Source: Pseudomonas farsensis (GTDB lineage Bacteria > Pseudomonadota > Gammaproteobacteria > Pseudomonadales > Pseudomonadaceae). Taken from it: a stretch of DNA of 64,000 nt. A model generated the notes under the pieces. That model worked only from the letters and a program-made list of their open reading frames with translations. It was not told where the DNA came from and did no database searches. Positions within the stretch are counted from its first letter, which is position 1. Every line of letters begins with the position of its first letter. The position numbers were made by a program, and so were the translations under genes. The stretch spans positions 524,501 through 588,500 of the forward strand of contig NZ_JABWRF020000003.1 in the NCBI RefSeq assembly GCF_014268805.2. Direction: 5' to 3'. Shown one piece after another: positions 44,126 through 52,374 of the stretch.

Positions 44126-44257
44126 GTTGTTATCTGTCGATCCTCGAAAAGTCCTAAAAATAAAGCAGAAAGTGCCTTCTTATGGAACCTTTATCTGCGA
44201 AAAATACAGAACGACAAATCGTAACCCAGAGCCTTGCGGCTCATGAGGATAAAAACA
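44126..44257. promoter_or_regulatory. pobR-pobA divergent promoter region
   Basis: 132 nt, AT-richer than both genes, between two divergent starts. AraC-type sites are usually direct repeats; I could not identify a convincing pair by eye. An AGGA site precedes pobA. Confidence 0.6.
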
Positions 44258-45442
44258 ATGAAAACTCAAATTGCCATCATCGGTGCAGGTCCGTCTGGGC
44301 TTCTGCTGGGTCAACTGCTGCACAATGCCGGTATCGACACGGTCATCATCGAACGTCAAAGCCCTGATTATGTGCTTGGCCGGATCCGCGCCGGTGTGCT
44401 CGAACAAGGCATGGTCGACCTGCTGCGCGAAGCCGGTGTCGGCGAGCGCATGGACCGTGAAGGGTTGGTCCACGATGGTTTCGAACTGGCTTTCAATGAC
44501 CGCGTGGAACATATCAACCTGCGTGAATTGACTGGCGGCAAGACGGTGATGATCTACGGTCAGACCGAGGTCACCCGCGACCTGATGCAGGCCCGCCGGG
44601 CTAGCGGCGCACCCACCTATTACGATGCCAGCGACGTCCAGTTGCACGAACTCAAGGGCGAAAAACCTTACGTCACCTTTGTTCAGGACGGCACCCCGGT
44701 GCGCCTTGACTGCGACCTCATCGCAGGCTGCGACGGCTATCACGGTGTATCGCGCAAATCGATCCCGGACGGCGTGCTCAAGGAGTTCGAACGGGTCTAT
44801 CCGTTCGGCTGGCTGGGCGTGCTGGCCGATACCCCGCCGGTCAATGAAGAACTGATCTACGCAAGCCATGAACGCGGCTTCGCCTTGTGCAGCATGCGCT
44901 CGCCAACACGCACCCGCTACTACGTGCAGGTGGCCAGTGACGAAAAGGTCGAGGACTGGTCCGACCAGCGTTTCTGGGACGAGCTGAAGAGCCGCCTGCC
45001 AGAGCCGATTGCGGCCAAGTTGATCACCGGCCCTTCCATCGAAAAGAGCATCGCCCCGCTGCGCAGCTTCGTCGTTGAACCCATGCAGTATGGCCACCTG
45101 TTCCTGGTTGGCGATGCCGCGCATATCGTCCCGCCGACCGGCGCCAAAGGGCTGAACCTGGCCGCAAGCGACGTCAGCACGCTCTACCGGATCCTGCTCA
45201 AGTACTACCGCGAAGGCCGCCAGGACTTGCTTGAGCAGTACTCGCAGATCTGCCTGCGACGCGTCTGGAAAGCTGAGCGCTTTTCCTGGTGGATGACCTC
45301 GATCCTGCATCAATTCCCTGGGACCGACGCCTTCACCCAACGCATGCAGCAGACCGAGCTTGAGTATTTCGTAAGTACCGAGGCCGGGCGCACATCCATC
45401 GCGGAAAACTATGTGGGCTTGCCGTACGAGCCTGTGGAATGA
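44258..45442 (+). CDS. pobA: 4-hydroxybenzoate 3-monooxygenase
   Basis: 394 aa, FAD and NADPH dependent. Turns 4-hydroxybenzoate into protocatechuate in the cytoplasm. Start ATG 44258, giving MKTQIAIIGAGPSGLLLGQL (FAD dinucleotide fold); RIRAGVLEQG, the CDGYHGVSR block and FLVGDAAHIVPPTGAKGLN (second FAD motif) are all intact. Length is exactly that of the family. Divergent from its activator pobR. Confidence 0.97.
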   Translation: MKTQIAIIGAGPSGLLLGQLLHNAGIDTVIIERQSPDYVLGRIRAGVLEQGMVDLLREAGVGERMDREGLVHDGFELAFNDRVEHINLRELTGGKTVMIYGQTEVTRDLMQARRASGAPTYYDASDVQLHELKGEKPYVTFVQDGTPVRLDCDLIAGCDGYHGVSRKSIPDGVLKEFERVYPFGWLGVLADTPPVNEELIYASHERGFALCSMRSPTRTRYYVQVASDEKVEDWSDQRFWDELKSRLPEPIAAKLITGPSIEKSIAPLRSFVVEPMQYGHLFLVGDAAHIVPPTGAKGLNLAASDVSTLYRILLKYYREGRQDLLEQYSQICLRRVWKAERFSWWMTSILHQFPGTDAFTQRMQQTELEYFVSTEAGRTSIAENYVGLPYEPVE

Positions 45443-45469
45443 AATGGGTGCTGCTGTGATCACCGCAAT

Positions 45470-45486
45470 GGGCCGCCAAGCGGCCC
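45470..45486 (+). terminator. Hairpin after pobA
   Basis: GGGCCGC / GCGGCCC, 7-bp stem, 3-nt loop, 28 nt after the pobA stop. Followed by a modestly T-rich tail (CATCTGCTTTACC). Confidence 0.5.
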
Positions 45487-45592
45487 CATCTGCTTTACCC
45501 GACGTGCATTAGGCATTGACACCCTCACAGGCAGGGACAATACTCTCGAAAAATTCATATATATGTCTATATAACAATATCGAGAGCCGCCC

Positions 45593-46324
45593 ATGAACGC
45601 CCTGTCTGCCGATGCGCGCCTGCCCCGTTACCAACAACTGCGCGACCACCTGGTCGAGCAGATCGCCAACAACCGCTGGCGCCCGGGTGAGGCGATCCCC
45701 ACCGAGGCTGCGCTGGCAACCGAGTTCGACCTCTCGGTGGGCACCGTGCGCAAGGCCGTCGATGCCCTGGTGGCCGAGGGTGTGCTGGAGCGCCAGCAGG
45801 GGCGCGGCACGTTCATTCGCCGCCCGCAGTTCCAGTCCTCGCTATTCCGCTTTTTCCGCTTCGAAGCGGCCAACGGCGAACGCGCCGTGCCGCAGAGCCG
45901 CATCCTGTCCATAGAGCCGGTGCCCGCGCCTTCGGCGGTCGCCGAGGCTTTGGGGCTGTCGGTCGGGGCGCCGGTCATTCATATCGTGCGGGTACGTCTG
46001 CTCGGCGCCGAGCCGGTGCTGGCCGAAGACATCTGGCTGGCGCGCCAGACCTTCCAGCCGCTGCTTGAGGTCGACCTGGACCGCAAGGGCCCGCTGCTTT
46101 ACCCCATCTATGAAGAGCTGTGCGGCCAGGTGGTTGCCTCGGCCGAAGAAACCCTGACCGCAGAAGCGGTGGATGAGGTGCACGGGCGCCTGCTGCAAGT
46201 GCCGGCGGCAAGCCCGGTGGTGGTGATCGAGCGGCTGGCCCGCGATTACGCCGGCAAGCCGCTTGAGTGGCGGCGTTCGCGCGGCCATGCGCAGCACTTC
46301 CGCTACCGCATCGACATTCGCTGA
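45593..46324 (+). CDS. GntR-family regulator with UTRA domain
   Basis: 243 aa. N-terminal winged HTH (LPRYQQLRDHLVEQIANN, FDLSVGTVRKAVDALVAEG), then the UTRA ligand domain to the C-terminus (HutC subfamily). The upstream DNA 45551-45592 is strongly AT-rich with TATATATGTCTATATAA, a likely self-operator. It is followed by an MFS gene and an amidohydrolase gene on the same strand, its probable targets. Confidence 0.88.
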   Translation: MNALSADARLPRYQQLRDHLVEQIANNRWRPGEAIPTEAALATEFDLSVGTVRKAVDALVAEGVLERQQGRGTFIRRPQFQSSLFRFFRFEAANGERAVPQSRILSIEPVPAPSAVAEALGLSVGAPVIHIVRVRLLGAEPVLAEDIWLARQTFQPLLEVDLDRKGPLLYPIYEELCGQVVASAEETLTAEAVDEVHGRLLQVPAASPVVVIERLARDYAGKPLEWRRSRGHAQHFRYRIDIR

Positions 46325-46351
46325 CCGCAACGCCGTAACCCGATGACGTTC

Positions 46352-46373
46352 GGCGCCGTGTCTGCACGGCGCC
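46352..46373. terminator. Strong hairpin between the GntR and MFS genes
   Basis: GGCGCCGTG / CACGGCGCC, a perfect 9-bp stem with the 4-nt loop TCTG, 28 nt after the GntR stop and 81 nt before the MFS start. No T-run, so a partial terminator or an mRNA stability element is as likely as a true stop. Confidence 0.5.
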
Positions 46374-46454
46374 GTGGTTCTGCCTGCCCGACCGGCGCGC
46401 GGCGAGCGTTCGTGTGCCCGGCCGTTACACAACACACCAAAAAGGATAAAAATC

Positions 46455-47729
46455 ATGTTCAGTTGGTATCGTCAGATCACTTCACGGGAACGCAAGACGT
46501 TCTGGGCCTGTTTCGGCGGCTGGTCGCTGGATGCACTGGAAGTGCAGATGTTCGGCCTGGCCATTCCGGCGTTGATTGCCGCGTTTTCGTTGAGCAAAGG
46601 CGATGCCGGGCTGATCAGCGGCGTCACCCTTGTGACCTCGGCAATCGGCGGCTGGCTTGGCGGCACGTTGTCCGACCGCTACGGCCGGGTGCGCACGCTG
46701 CAATGGATGATCCTGTGGTTCTCCACCTTTACCTTCCTCTCGGCATTCGTCACCGGTTTCTACCCGCTGTTGTTCGTCAAGGCCATGCAAGGTTTTGGTA
46801 TTGGCGGTGAGTGGGCGGCGGGCGCGGTGCTGATGGCCGAAACCATCAACCCGAAATACCGCGGCAAGGTCATGGGCACGGTGCAGAGCGCCTGGGCGGT
46901 GGGCTGGGGCCTGGCGGTGGCGCTGTTCACGCTGATCTACTCGCTGGTGCCGCAGGAGTTCGCTTGGCGGGTGATGTTCTTCGTCGGCCTGCTGCCGTCG
47001 CTGTTGATCATCTGGGTGCGTCGCAACGTGCCTGAGCCGGACAGCTTCCAGCGCATGCAGAAGGCCAACGTGGTACCGGTCAGTTTCGCCAAGTCCATGG
47101 CCGGGATATTCCGCCCTGAACTGCTGCGCGTCACCTTGCTCGGCGGCCTGCTGGGCCTGGGCGCACATGGTGGCTACCATGCGGTGATGACCTGGCTGCC
47201 GACCTTCCTCAAGACCGAGCGCAACTTGTCGGTGCTCAACTCGGGCGGCTACCTGGCGGTGATCATCTTCGCCTTCTGGTGCGGCTGCGTGGTCAGCGGC
47301 ATGCTGATCGACCGGATTGGCCGGCGCAAGAACATCCTGCTGTTCGCGGTGTGCTGCGTGCTGACGGTGCAGGCCTATGTGTTCTTCCCGTTGAGTAACA
47401 CCCAGATGCTGTTCCTGGGCTTCCCGCTGGGCTTTTTTGCCGCCGGTATTCCGGCAAGCCTCGGGGCGTTCTTTAACGAACTGTATCCGGCGGATGTGCG
47501 CGGCGCCGGGGTGGGCTTCTGCTACAACTTCGGCCGCGTGCTGTCGGCGGTATTCCCGTTCCTGGTCGGGCATATGAGCGAGTCGATGTCGCTAGGCGCT
47601 GCCATCGGCATCGATGCCGGTATCGCCTATGGCGTGGCCGTGATCGCCGCCCTGTGCCTGCCGGAAACTCGTGGCCGCAGCCTTGAAACCACGCCTGCAC
47701 CCGCCATGGCGGATGCGCAGGCCAAGTAA
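46455..47729 (+). CDS. MFS metabolite:H+ symporter
   Basis: 424 aa, start at ATG 46455 with AAAGGA upstream. About 12 helices; WSLDALEVQMFGLAIPAL in helix 1 carries the acidic residue of the aromatic-acid or sugar-acid H+ symporters, and GGTLSDRYGRVRTL and GIGGEWAAGAVLMAETI are the MFS loop and helix-4 motifs. Lies between the GntR regulator and the amidohydrolase, so it probably imports the compound that the latter hydrolyses. Substrate unknown. Confidence 0.87.
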   Translation: MFSWYRQITSRERKTFWACFGGWSLDALEVQMFGLAIPALIAAFSLSKGDAGLISGVTLVTSAIGGWLGGTLSDRYGRVRTLQWMILWFSTFTFLSAFVTGFYPLLFVKAMQGFGIGGEWAAGAVLMAETINPKYRGKVMGTVQSAWAVGWGLAVALFTLIYSLVPQEFAWRVMFFVGLLPSLLIIWVRRNVPEPDSFQRMQKANVVPVSFAKSMAGIFRPELLRVTLLGGLLGLGAHGGYHAVMTWLPTFLKTERNLSVLNSGGYLAVIIFAFWCGCVVSGMLIDRIGRRKNILLFAVCCVLTVQAYVFFPLSNTQMLFLGFPLGFFAAGIPASLGAFFNELYPADVRGAGVGFCYNFGRVLSAVFPFLVGHMSESMSLGAAIGIDAGIAYGVAVIAALCLPETRGRSLETTPAPAMADAQAK

Positions 47730-47747
47730 CCTCACTTGCACTTTTCG

Positions 47748-48590
47748 ATGAGCACCATGCCTGACGTTCCCGTTTCACCGTTTTCTGCTATCGACAGCCA
47801 TGCCCACGTGTTCAGCCGCGGGCTGAGCCTTGCCGCCGAGCGCCGCTACGCGCCGGCCTACGATGCGCCGCTGGGCGATTACCTCGCCCAGTTGTACGGC
47901 CACGGCTTCAGCCATGGCGTGTTGGTCCAGCCGAGTTTTCTCGGCACCGACAACGGCTACCTGCTCAGCGCCCTGCGCGCTGCGCCTGGGCAACTGCGCG
48001 GCGTGGTAATGCTGGAGCGGGGCGTCCAGCGCGAGGCCCTTGAGCAGATGGCGGGCCAGGGCGTGCGTGGGGTGCGGCTGAACCTGATGGGCCAAGCGCT
48101 GCCTGATTTTGCCGATGCCCAGTGGCAGACGCTGCTGGAGCGCATCGGTGAGCAAGGCTGGCACCTGGAGCTGCACCGCGAGGTCCAGGACCTGCCGGCG
48201 CTGGTACGGGCATTGCGGCCGTTCGGGCTGGATATCGTCATCGACCATTTTGGCCGCCCCGACGCCCGTCGCGGCCTCGGCCAGCCTGGCTTTGCCGAGC
48301 TGTTGACGCTGGGCGGGGAGGGCAAGGTGTGGGTGAAGGTGTCAGGCGTCTATCGGCTTGAAGGCACGCCGCAGGAAAACCTGCACTTCGCCCGCCAGGC
48401 GCTGGCTGCGCTGGAGGCGCATTACGGGGCTGAGCGCCTGATGTGGGGCAGCGACTGGCCGCACACACAGCATGAGCAGGCGGTGAGTTTCACCACGGCG
48501 GTCGAGCAATTCGATGCGTTGGGCTGTTCAGCCGAACTGCGGCGGGCGCTGTTGGTAGACACTGCGCGGGCGCTGTTCAGATTCGATTGA
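47748..48590 (+). CDS. Amidohydrolase_2 family metal-dependent hydrolase (LigI-like)
   Basis: 280 aa, TIM-barrel amidohydrolase; start at ATG 47748 (MSTMPDVPV), with a second ATG at 47757 possible. The metal-binding HxH is in AIDSHAHVF (about residue 17), a further His in IVIDHFGRP, and the Asp in MWGSDWPHT. The fold and motifs match 2-pyrone-4,6-dicarboxylate hydrolase (LigI) and related lactonases of aromatic and sugar-acid pathways. The substrate is unknown; LigI is a hypothesis. Confidence 0.82.
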   Translation: MSTMPDVPVSPFSAIDSHAHVFSRGLSLAAERRYAPAYDAPLGDYLAQLYGHGFSHGVLVQPSFLGTDNGYLLSALRAAPGQLRGVVMLERGVQREALEQMAGQGVRGVRLNLMGQALPDFADAQWQTLLERIGEQGWHLELHREVQDLPALVRALRPFGLDIVIDHFGRPDARRGLGQPGFAELLTLGGEGKVWVKVSGVYRLEGTPQENLHFARQALAALEAHYGAERLMWGSDWPHTQHEQAVSFTTAVEQFDALGCSAELRRALLVDTARALFRFD

Positions 48591-48604
48591 CGTAGTGTCG
48601 AAAC

Positions 48605-48635
48605 GGCCCTGCCAGTGCAATGCGCCGGCAGGGCC
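48605..48635. terminator. Bidirectional hairpin between convergent genes
   Basis: GGCCCTGCC / GGCAGGGCC, 9-bp stem with a 13-nt loop, placed in the 54-nt gap between the amidohydrolase gene and the minus-strand YdcH-type gene. Confidence 0.65.
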
Positions 48636-48644
48636 TTGCGGGAG

Positions 48645-48881
48645 TCAGGTTTTGGCGGGGTGAATGGCCCGCTCGATCTTGTCCTTGAGCAGCAGCCGCT
48701 CCTTGCGCAGCTGGGTGACCCGCTCATCATTGCTGCCTTTGCCTTCGGCCACCATCACTTCCTTGTCCTTGGCGTTGTAGTCCTTGTGCAGCTTGTGCAG
48801 GGCCTGGTCCTTGTCGATCAAAGCCTGGAAGTCCTCGGCGGTAATGTGCAGGTCTGCGAGCAAATCGTGCGGAACTGGCAT
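48645..48881 (-). CDS. YdcH family (DUF465) small protein
   Basis: 78 aa, mostly one charged helical hairpin: FQALIDKDQALHKLHKDYN then DERVTQLRKERLLLKDKIE. The family is widespread, soluble, and of unknown function. It is alone, between a convergent gene and the eptA region. Confidence 0.85.
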   Translation of the reverse strand: MPVPHDLLADLHITAEDFQALIDKDQALHKLHKDYNAKDKEVMVAEGKGSNDERVTQLRKERLLLKDKIERAIHPAKT

Positions 48882-49143
48882 TTCTTCACCTCTGTCTGGG
48901 GTTGGCGAAAGGGCCTGAGCCCTGAGGATAGCCGCCTTTAGGGTAGCTTGGGAGGCTTTGCCCGGGGTGGGCCTGACTGAACGGTTGCTGAATGAAAACC
49001 GTTTAATAAATAAAACTGGCCTTCGCGACTAAGTGTTACCAAGTTTTTCACAAAAAATTGATGCTACGCTTTCTAAAGTTCGCCCACTTTCCAGCGTACC
49101 CGTCCGGGCCGCTGGCCGATTCCGTACTTTGAATGCGAATGCC

Positions 49144-50781
49144 ATGCCTAACGTCAAACCCCTGCGGACTGAATGGGTCACGCTGTTGGCCAGCCTGTAC
49201 CTGTTGATTGGCCTTAACACCTTTCTGTGGAGCCACCTGAAGAGCATACTGCCGCCCGGTATGGTGGGGCTGTGGCTAGGTCTTGCGTTTGCCGTGCTGA
49301 TGTTTTTCGCGTTCAACCTGGTGCTGACGTTATTGGCCTTTCGTTATGTATTGAAACCGGTGCTGGTTATATTGTTCATGAGCGGTGCGGGCGTCGCGTA
49401 TTTCATGAACCAATATGGCGTACTTATTGACGCTGGTATGTTTCGTAATGTCGCGGAAACCAATGTTGCCGAAGTACGCGACCTGTTGTCTATCAAGTGT
49501 GTGCTGTATATCGTGCTGCTCGGTGTGCTGCCCTCGTTGCTGGTCTGGAAGGTGCGCATTGCCTACCGCCCCTGGCACCGCGAGGTGCTCGGCAAGCTGG
49601 TGGTGGGCGGTGCCTGCGTGGCCGCGCTGGGTTCGGTGGCGCTGGTCAACTATCAAGGGCTGTCGTCGCTGCTGCGCAACCACCACGAACTGCGCCTGAT
49701 GCTGACCCCAAGCAACATTGTCGGTGCCTCCATTGGTTATGTCAGCGAGCAGGTCGGCAGCGCCGCGCGCCCGTTCCAGGCCTACGCCGAAGACGCCCAC
49801 CGCGACCCCGCCTGGCAGCACCACCAGCGCAAATCGCTGACCGTGCTGGTGGTGGGCGAGAGCGCCCGCGCCGAGAACTTCGGCCTGCTTGGCTACGCTC
49901 GTAATACCACGCCAAAACTTGCCCGGCAGCAGGGCCTGCTGAGCTTTACCGATGTGCATTCGTGCGGCACTGAAACGGCGGTGTCGGTGCCGTGCATGTT
50001 CTCCGGCTTGGGCCGCAAGGGCTACGACGCACGAGTGGCCAAGAACCGTGAGGGGCTGCTCGACATCCTGCAGCGTGCCGGGCTTGCCGTGCAGTGGCGC
50101 GATAACCAGTCTGGCTGCAAAGGCACCTGCGACCGCGTGCAGTTCATCGATGTCAGCAAGCTCAAGGACCCAACGCTGTGCGCCAGTGGCGAGTGCCATG
50201 ACGCAATCCTGCTGCAAGGCCTGGCCGAGCTGATCGACAACCTCGACAAGGACACCGTGCTGGTGCTGCACCAGATGGGCAGCCACGGCCCGGAATACTT
50301 CAAGCGCTACCCGGCCGGCAGCGAGCCGTTCCAGCCGGTGTGCCGCAGCAACGCGTTGAACCAGTGCAGCCGTGACGAAATCATCAATGGCTACGACAAC
50401 ACCCTGGCCTACACCGACACCGTGCTGTCGTCGCTGATCGACACCCTGCGCAGCAAGCAGGACAAGGTCGATACCGCGATGATCTACCTGTCCGACCATG
50501 GTGAGTCGCTGGGCGAATACAACCTGTACCTGCATGGCACCCCCTACGCCATTGCCCCGGACCAGCAAAAGCATGTGCCGCTGCTGGCCTGGTTCTCCGA
50601 CAGCTACCGCGAGGACTTTGGCGTAGATACCGCCTGCATGGCCAAGTTGCGCGATGCACCGCTGTCCCAGGACAACCTGTTCCACTCGATGCTGGGCCTG
50701 TTGCAGGTGCGTACCGGGGTTTACCAGCAGTCGCTGGACATGTTCGCCAGCTGCCGCCCGTGGCTTGCGGCCGAGCGCTGA
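49144..50781 (+). CDS. eptA: Phosphoethanolamine transferase (EptA/Mcr family)
   Basis: 545 aa, start at ATG 49144 (MPNVKPLRTEWVTLL); a GTG 111 nt upstream is in frame but codes for unlikely residues. Five N-terminal membrane helices (to about residue 190), then the periplasmic sulfatase-like domain. VVGESARAENFGL (Zn Glu), the acceptor Thr in HSCGTETAVSVPCMF (about residue 280), HQMGSHGP and LSDHGESLGEYN are all intact. It transfers phosphoethanolamine to lipid A or to another envelope glycolipid. The name eptA is by family; the lipid acceptor is not shown. Confidence 0.88.
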   Translation: MPNVKPLRTEWVTLLASLYLLIGLNTFLWSHLKSILPPGMVGLWLGLAFAVLMFFAFNLVLTLLAFRYVLKPVLVILFMSGAGVAYFMNQYGVLIDAGMFRNVAETNVAEVRDLLSIKCVLYIVLLGVLPSLLVWKVRIAYRPWHREVLGKLVVGGACVAALGSVALVNYQGLSSLLRNHHELRLMLTPSNIVGASIGYVSEQVGSAARPFQAYAEDAHRDPAWQHHQRKSLTVLVVGESARAENFGLLGYARNTTPKLARQQGLLSFTDVHSCGTETAVSVPCMFSGLGRKGYDARVAKNREGLLDILQRAGLAVQWRDNQSGCKGTCDRVQFIDVSKLKDPTLCASGECHDAILLQGLAELIDNLDKDTVLVLHQMGSHGPEYFKRYPAGSEPFQPVCRSNALNQCSRDEIINGYDNTLAYTDTVLSSLIDTLRSKQDKVDTAMIYLSDHGESLGEYNLYLHGTPYAIAPDQQKHVPLLAWFSDSYREDFGVDTACMAKLRDAPLSQDNLFHSMLGLLQVRTGVYQQSLDMFASCRPWLAAER

Positions 50782-50789
50782 ATAGCCGC

Positions 50790-50805
50790 CCGGGCGACCG
50801 CCCGG
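50790..50805 (+). terminator. Hairpin after eptA
   Basis: CCGGGC / GCCCGG, 6-bp stem with a GACC loop, 8 nt after the stop. No T-run. Confidence 0.4.
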
Positions 50806-50882
50806 CACCATGGATGGCGCGAGGTTTCACCCGCAGGGCCCGCGCCGTATATACTGCGCGCCAATGTTAGTGGGAGAGCCTC

Positions 50883-52010
50883 GTGGCCAACGAAATACAC
50901 TGGATCCGTGACGACCAGACCCTGGCCGAACACTGCCAAAGCTGGCGCGAACTGCCCTTCGTAGCGCTCGACACCGAGTTCATGCGGGTCGACACCTTCT
51001 ACCCCAAGGCGGGGCTGATACAGATCGGCGATGGCAAGCATGCCTTTCTCATCGACCCGCTGCTGATCTGCGACTGGCAACCGCTGGCCGCGTTGCTCGA
51101 AGACCGCGCCGTGGTCAAGGTGCTGCACGCCTGCAGCGAAGACCTCGAAGTGCTGCTGCGCCTGACCGGCAAGCTGCCGCAGCCGCTGTTCGACACCCAG
51201 TTGGCCGCAGGCTACCTCAACATCGGCTTCTCCATGGGCTACTCGCGCCTGGTGCAAGAGGTGCTGGGGCTCGACCTGCCCAAGGGCGAAACCCGCTCCG
51301 ACTGGCTGCAGCGCCCGCTGTCGGACACCCAGGTCAGCTACGCCGCCGAAGACGCCGTGCACCTGGCCGAGCTGTTCAGCGCCCTGCGCCCGCGCCTTTG
51401 CGACGACAAATACGCCTGGGTGCTTGAGGACGGCGCCGAACTGGTCGCCGCCATGCGCCGCGAAGTCGACCCGCAAACCCTGTACCGCGATGTGAAGCTG
51501 GCCTGGAAGCTGTCGCGCCAGCAGTTGGCGGTGCTGCGCGAGCTGTGCGTGTGGCGCGAAAGCGAAGCGCGCCGCCGCGATGTGCCGCGCAGCCGCATCC
51601 TCAAGGAGCACTCGTTGTGGCCGCTGGCCAAGACCCAGCCCGATAACCTCTCGGCCCTGGCCAAGATCGACGAGATGCACCCGCGCACCATCCGCCAGGA
51701 CGGCGAGTTCATCCTCCAGTTGATCAAGCGCGCCGCCGCAACGCCTGCCGCCGAATGGCCGCCCGCGCAACCAGAGCCGCTGCCGATCGAAGCCGCCGGC
51801 GTGCTCAAGCGCCTGCGCGCCATCGGCCAGGCCGAAGGCGAGCGCTTGCAGATTGCCCCGGAGCTGATGCTGCGCAAAAAGACCCTCGAAGCGCTGCTCA
51901 AGAGCGGCTACCCCGATGGCCCCTATCAATTGCCTGATTCGCTGCGCGGCTGGCGCCGTGAGCGTATGGGCCAGGCCTTGCTCGACGACCTGGCCGGAGA
52001 CAAACCATGA
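50883..52010 (+). CDS. rnd: Ribonuclease D
   Basis: 375 aa from a GTG at 50883 with GGGAGAG just upstream. The DEDD exonuclease is complete: VALDTEFMRVDTFYP (Asp, Glu), LHACSEDLEVLL (Asp) and YAAEDAVHL (Tyr, Asp). One HRDC domain follows (about 210-290). It trims tRNA 3' ends. It overlaps ycgL by 4 nt. Confidence 0.96.
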   Translation: MANEIHWIRDDQTLAEHCQSWRELPFVALDTEFMRVDTFYPKAGLIQIGDGKHAFLIDPLLICDWQPLAALLEDRAVVKVLHACSEDLEVLLRLTGKLPQPLFDTQLAAGYLNIGFSMGYSRLVQEVLGLDLPKGETRSDWLQRPLSDTQVSYAAEDAVHLAELFSALRPRLCDDKYAWVLEDGAELVAAMRREVDPQTLYRDVKLAWKLSRQQLAVLRELCVWRESEARRRDVPRSRILKEHSLWPLAKTQPDNLSALAKIDEMHPRTIRQDGEFILQLIKRAAATPAAEWPPAQPEPLPIEAAGVLKRLRAIGQAEGERLQIAPELMLRKKTLEALLKSGYPDGPYQLPDSLRGWRRERMGQALLDDLAGDKP

Positions 52011-52300
52011 AACGTATCTGCTCGATCTACCGCAGCCCGCGCAAAGCCGGCATGTACCTGTATGTGCTCAAGGCCGATGCCCTGGCCCGTGTGCCTGAAG
52101 CGCTGCTGCCCATTTTCGGCACGCCCCTGCATGCCTTCGACCTGGTGCTGACCCCCGAGCGCAAGCTGGCCCGTGAAGACATCGTCAAGGTGCTCGAAAA
52201 CCTCGACAGTCAGGGCTACCACCTGCAAATGCCGCCGCCTGAAGACGAGTACATCGAGCACTTGCCCGAAGAGCTGCTGCGCCGCAACGACCCGGTCTGA
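52007..52300 (+). CDS. YcgL domain-containing protein
   Basis: 97 aa, one YcgL domain: KRICSIYRSPRKAGMYLYV, FGTPLHAFDLVLTPERKLA and PEDEYIEHLPEELL. Function unknown. It overlaps rnd by 4 nt, as in many gammaproteobacteria, so an RNA-related role is possible. Confidence 0.92.
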   Translation: MKRICSIYRSPRKAGMYLYVLKADALARVPEALLPIFGTPLHAFDLVLTPERKLAREDIVKVLENLDSQGYHLQMPPPEDEYIEHLPEELLRRNDPV

Positions 52301-52326
52301 CCTGGCCGCGTTACCGCCCCCTCGGT

Positions 52327-52343
52327 GGCCCGCCTGGCGGGCC
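52327..52343 (+). terminator. Hairpin after ycgL
   Basis: GGCCCGC / GCGGGCC, 7-bp stem with a CTG loop, followed by GCTTTCGTTGT. Between the ycgL stop and the next start; a probable rho-independent terminator. Confidence 0.6.
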
Positions 52344-52374
52344 GCTTTCGTTGTCTGCCAAGGTTGTTTTCTAC

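Noticed and set aside
49033..49143. N-terminal extension of the phosphoethanolamine transferase from a GTG
   Set aside because: The residues do not look like a membrane protein start; the ATG at 49144 directly precedes the first helix.
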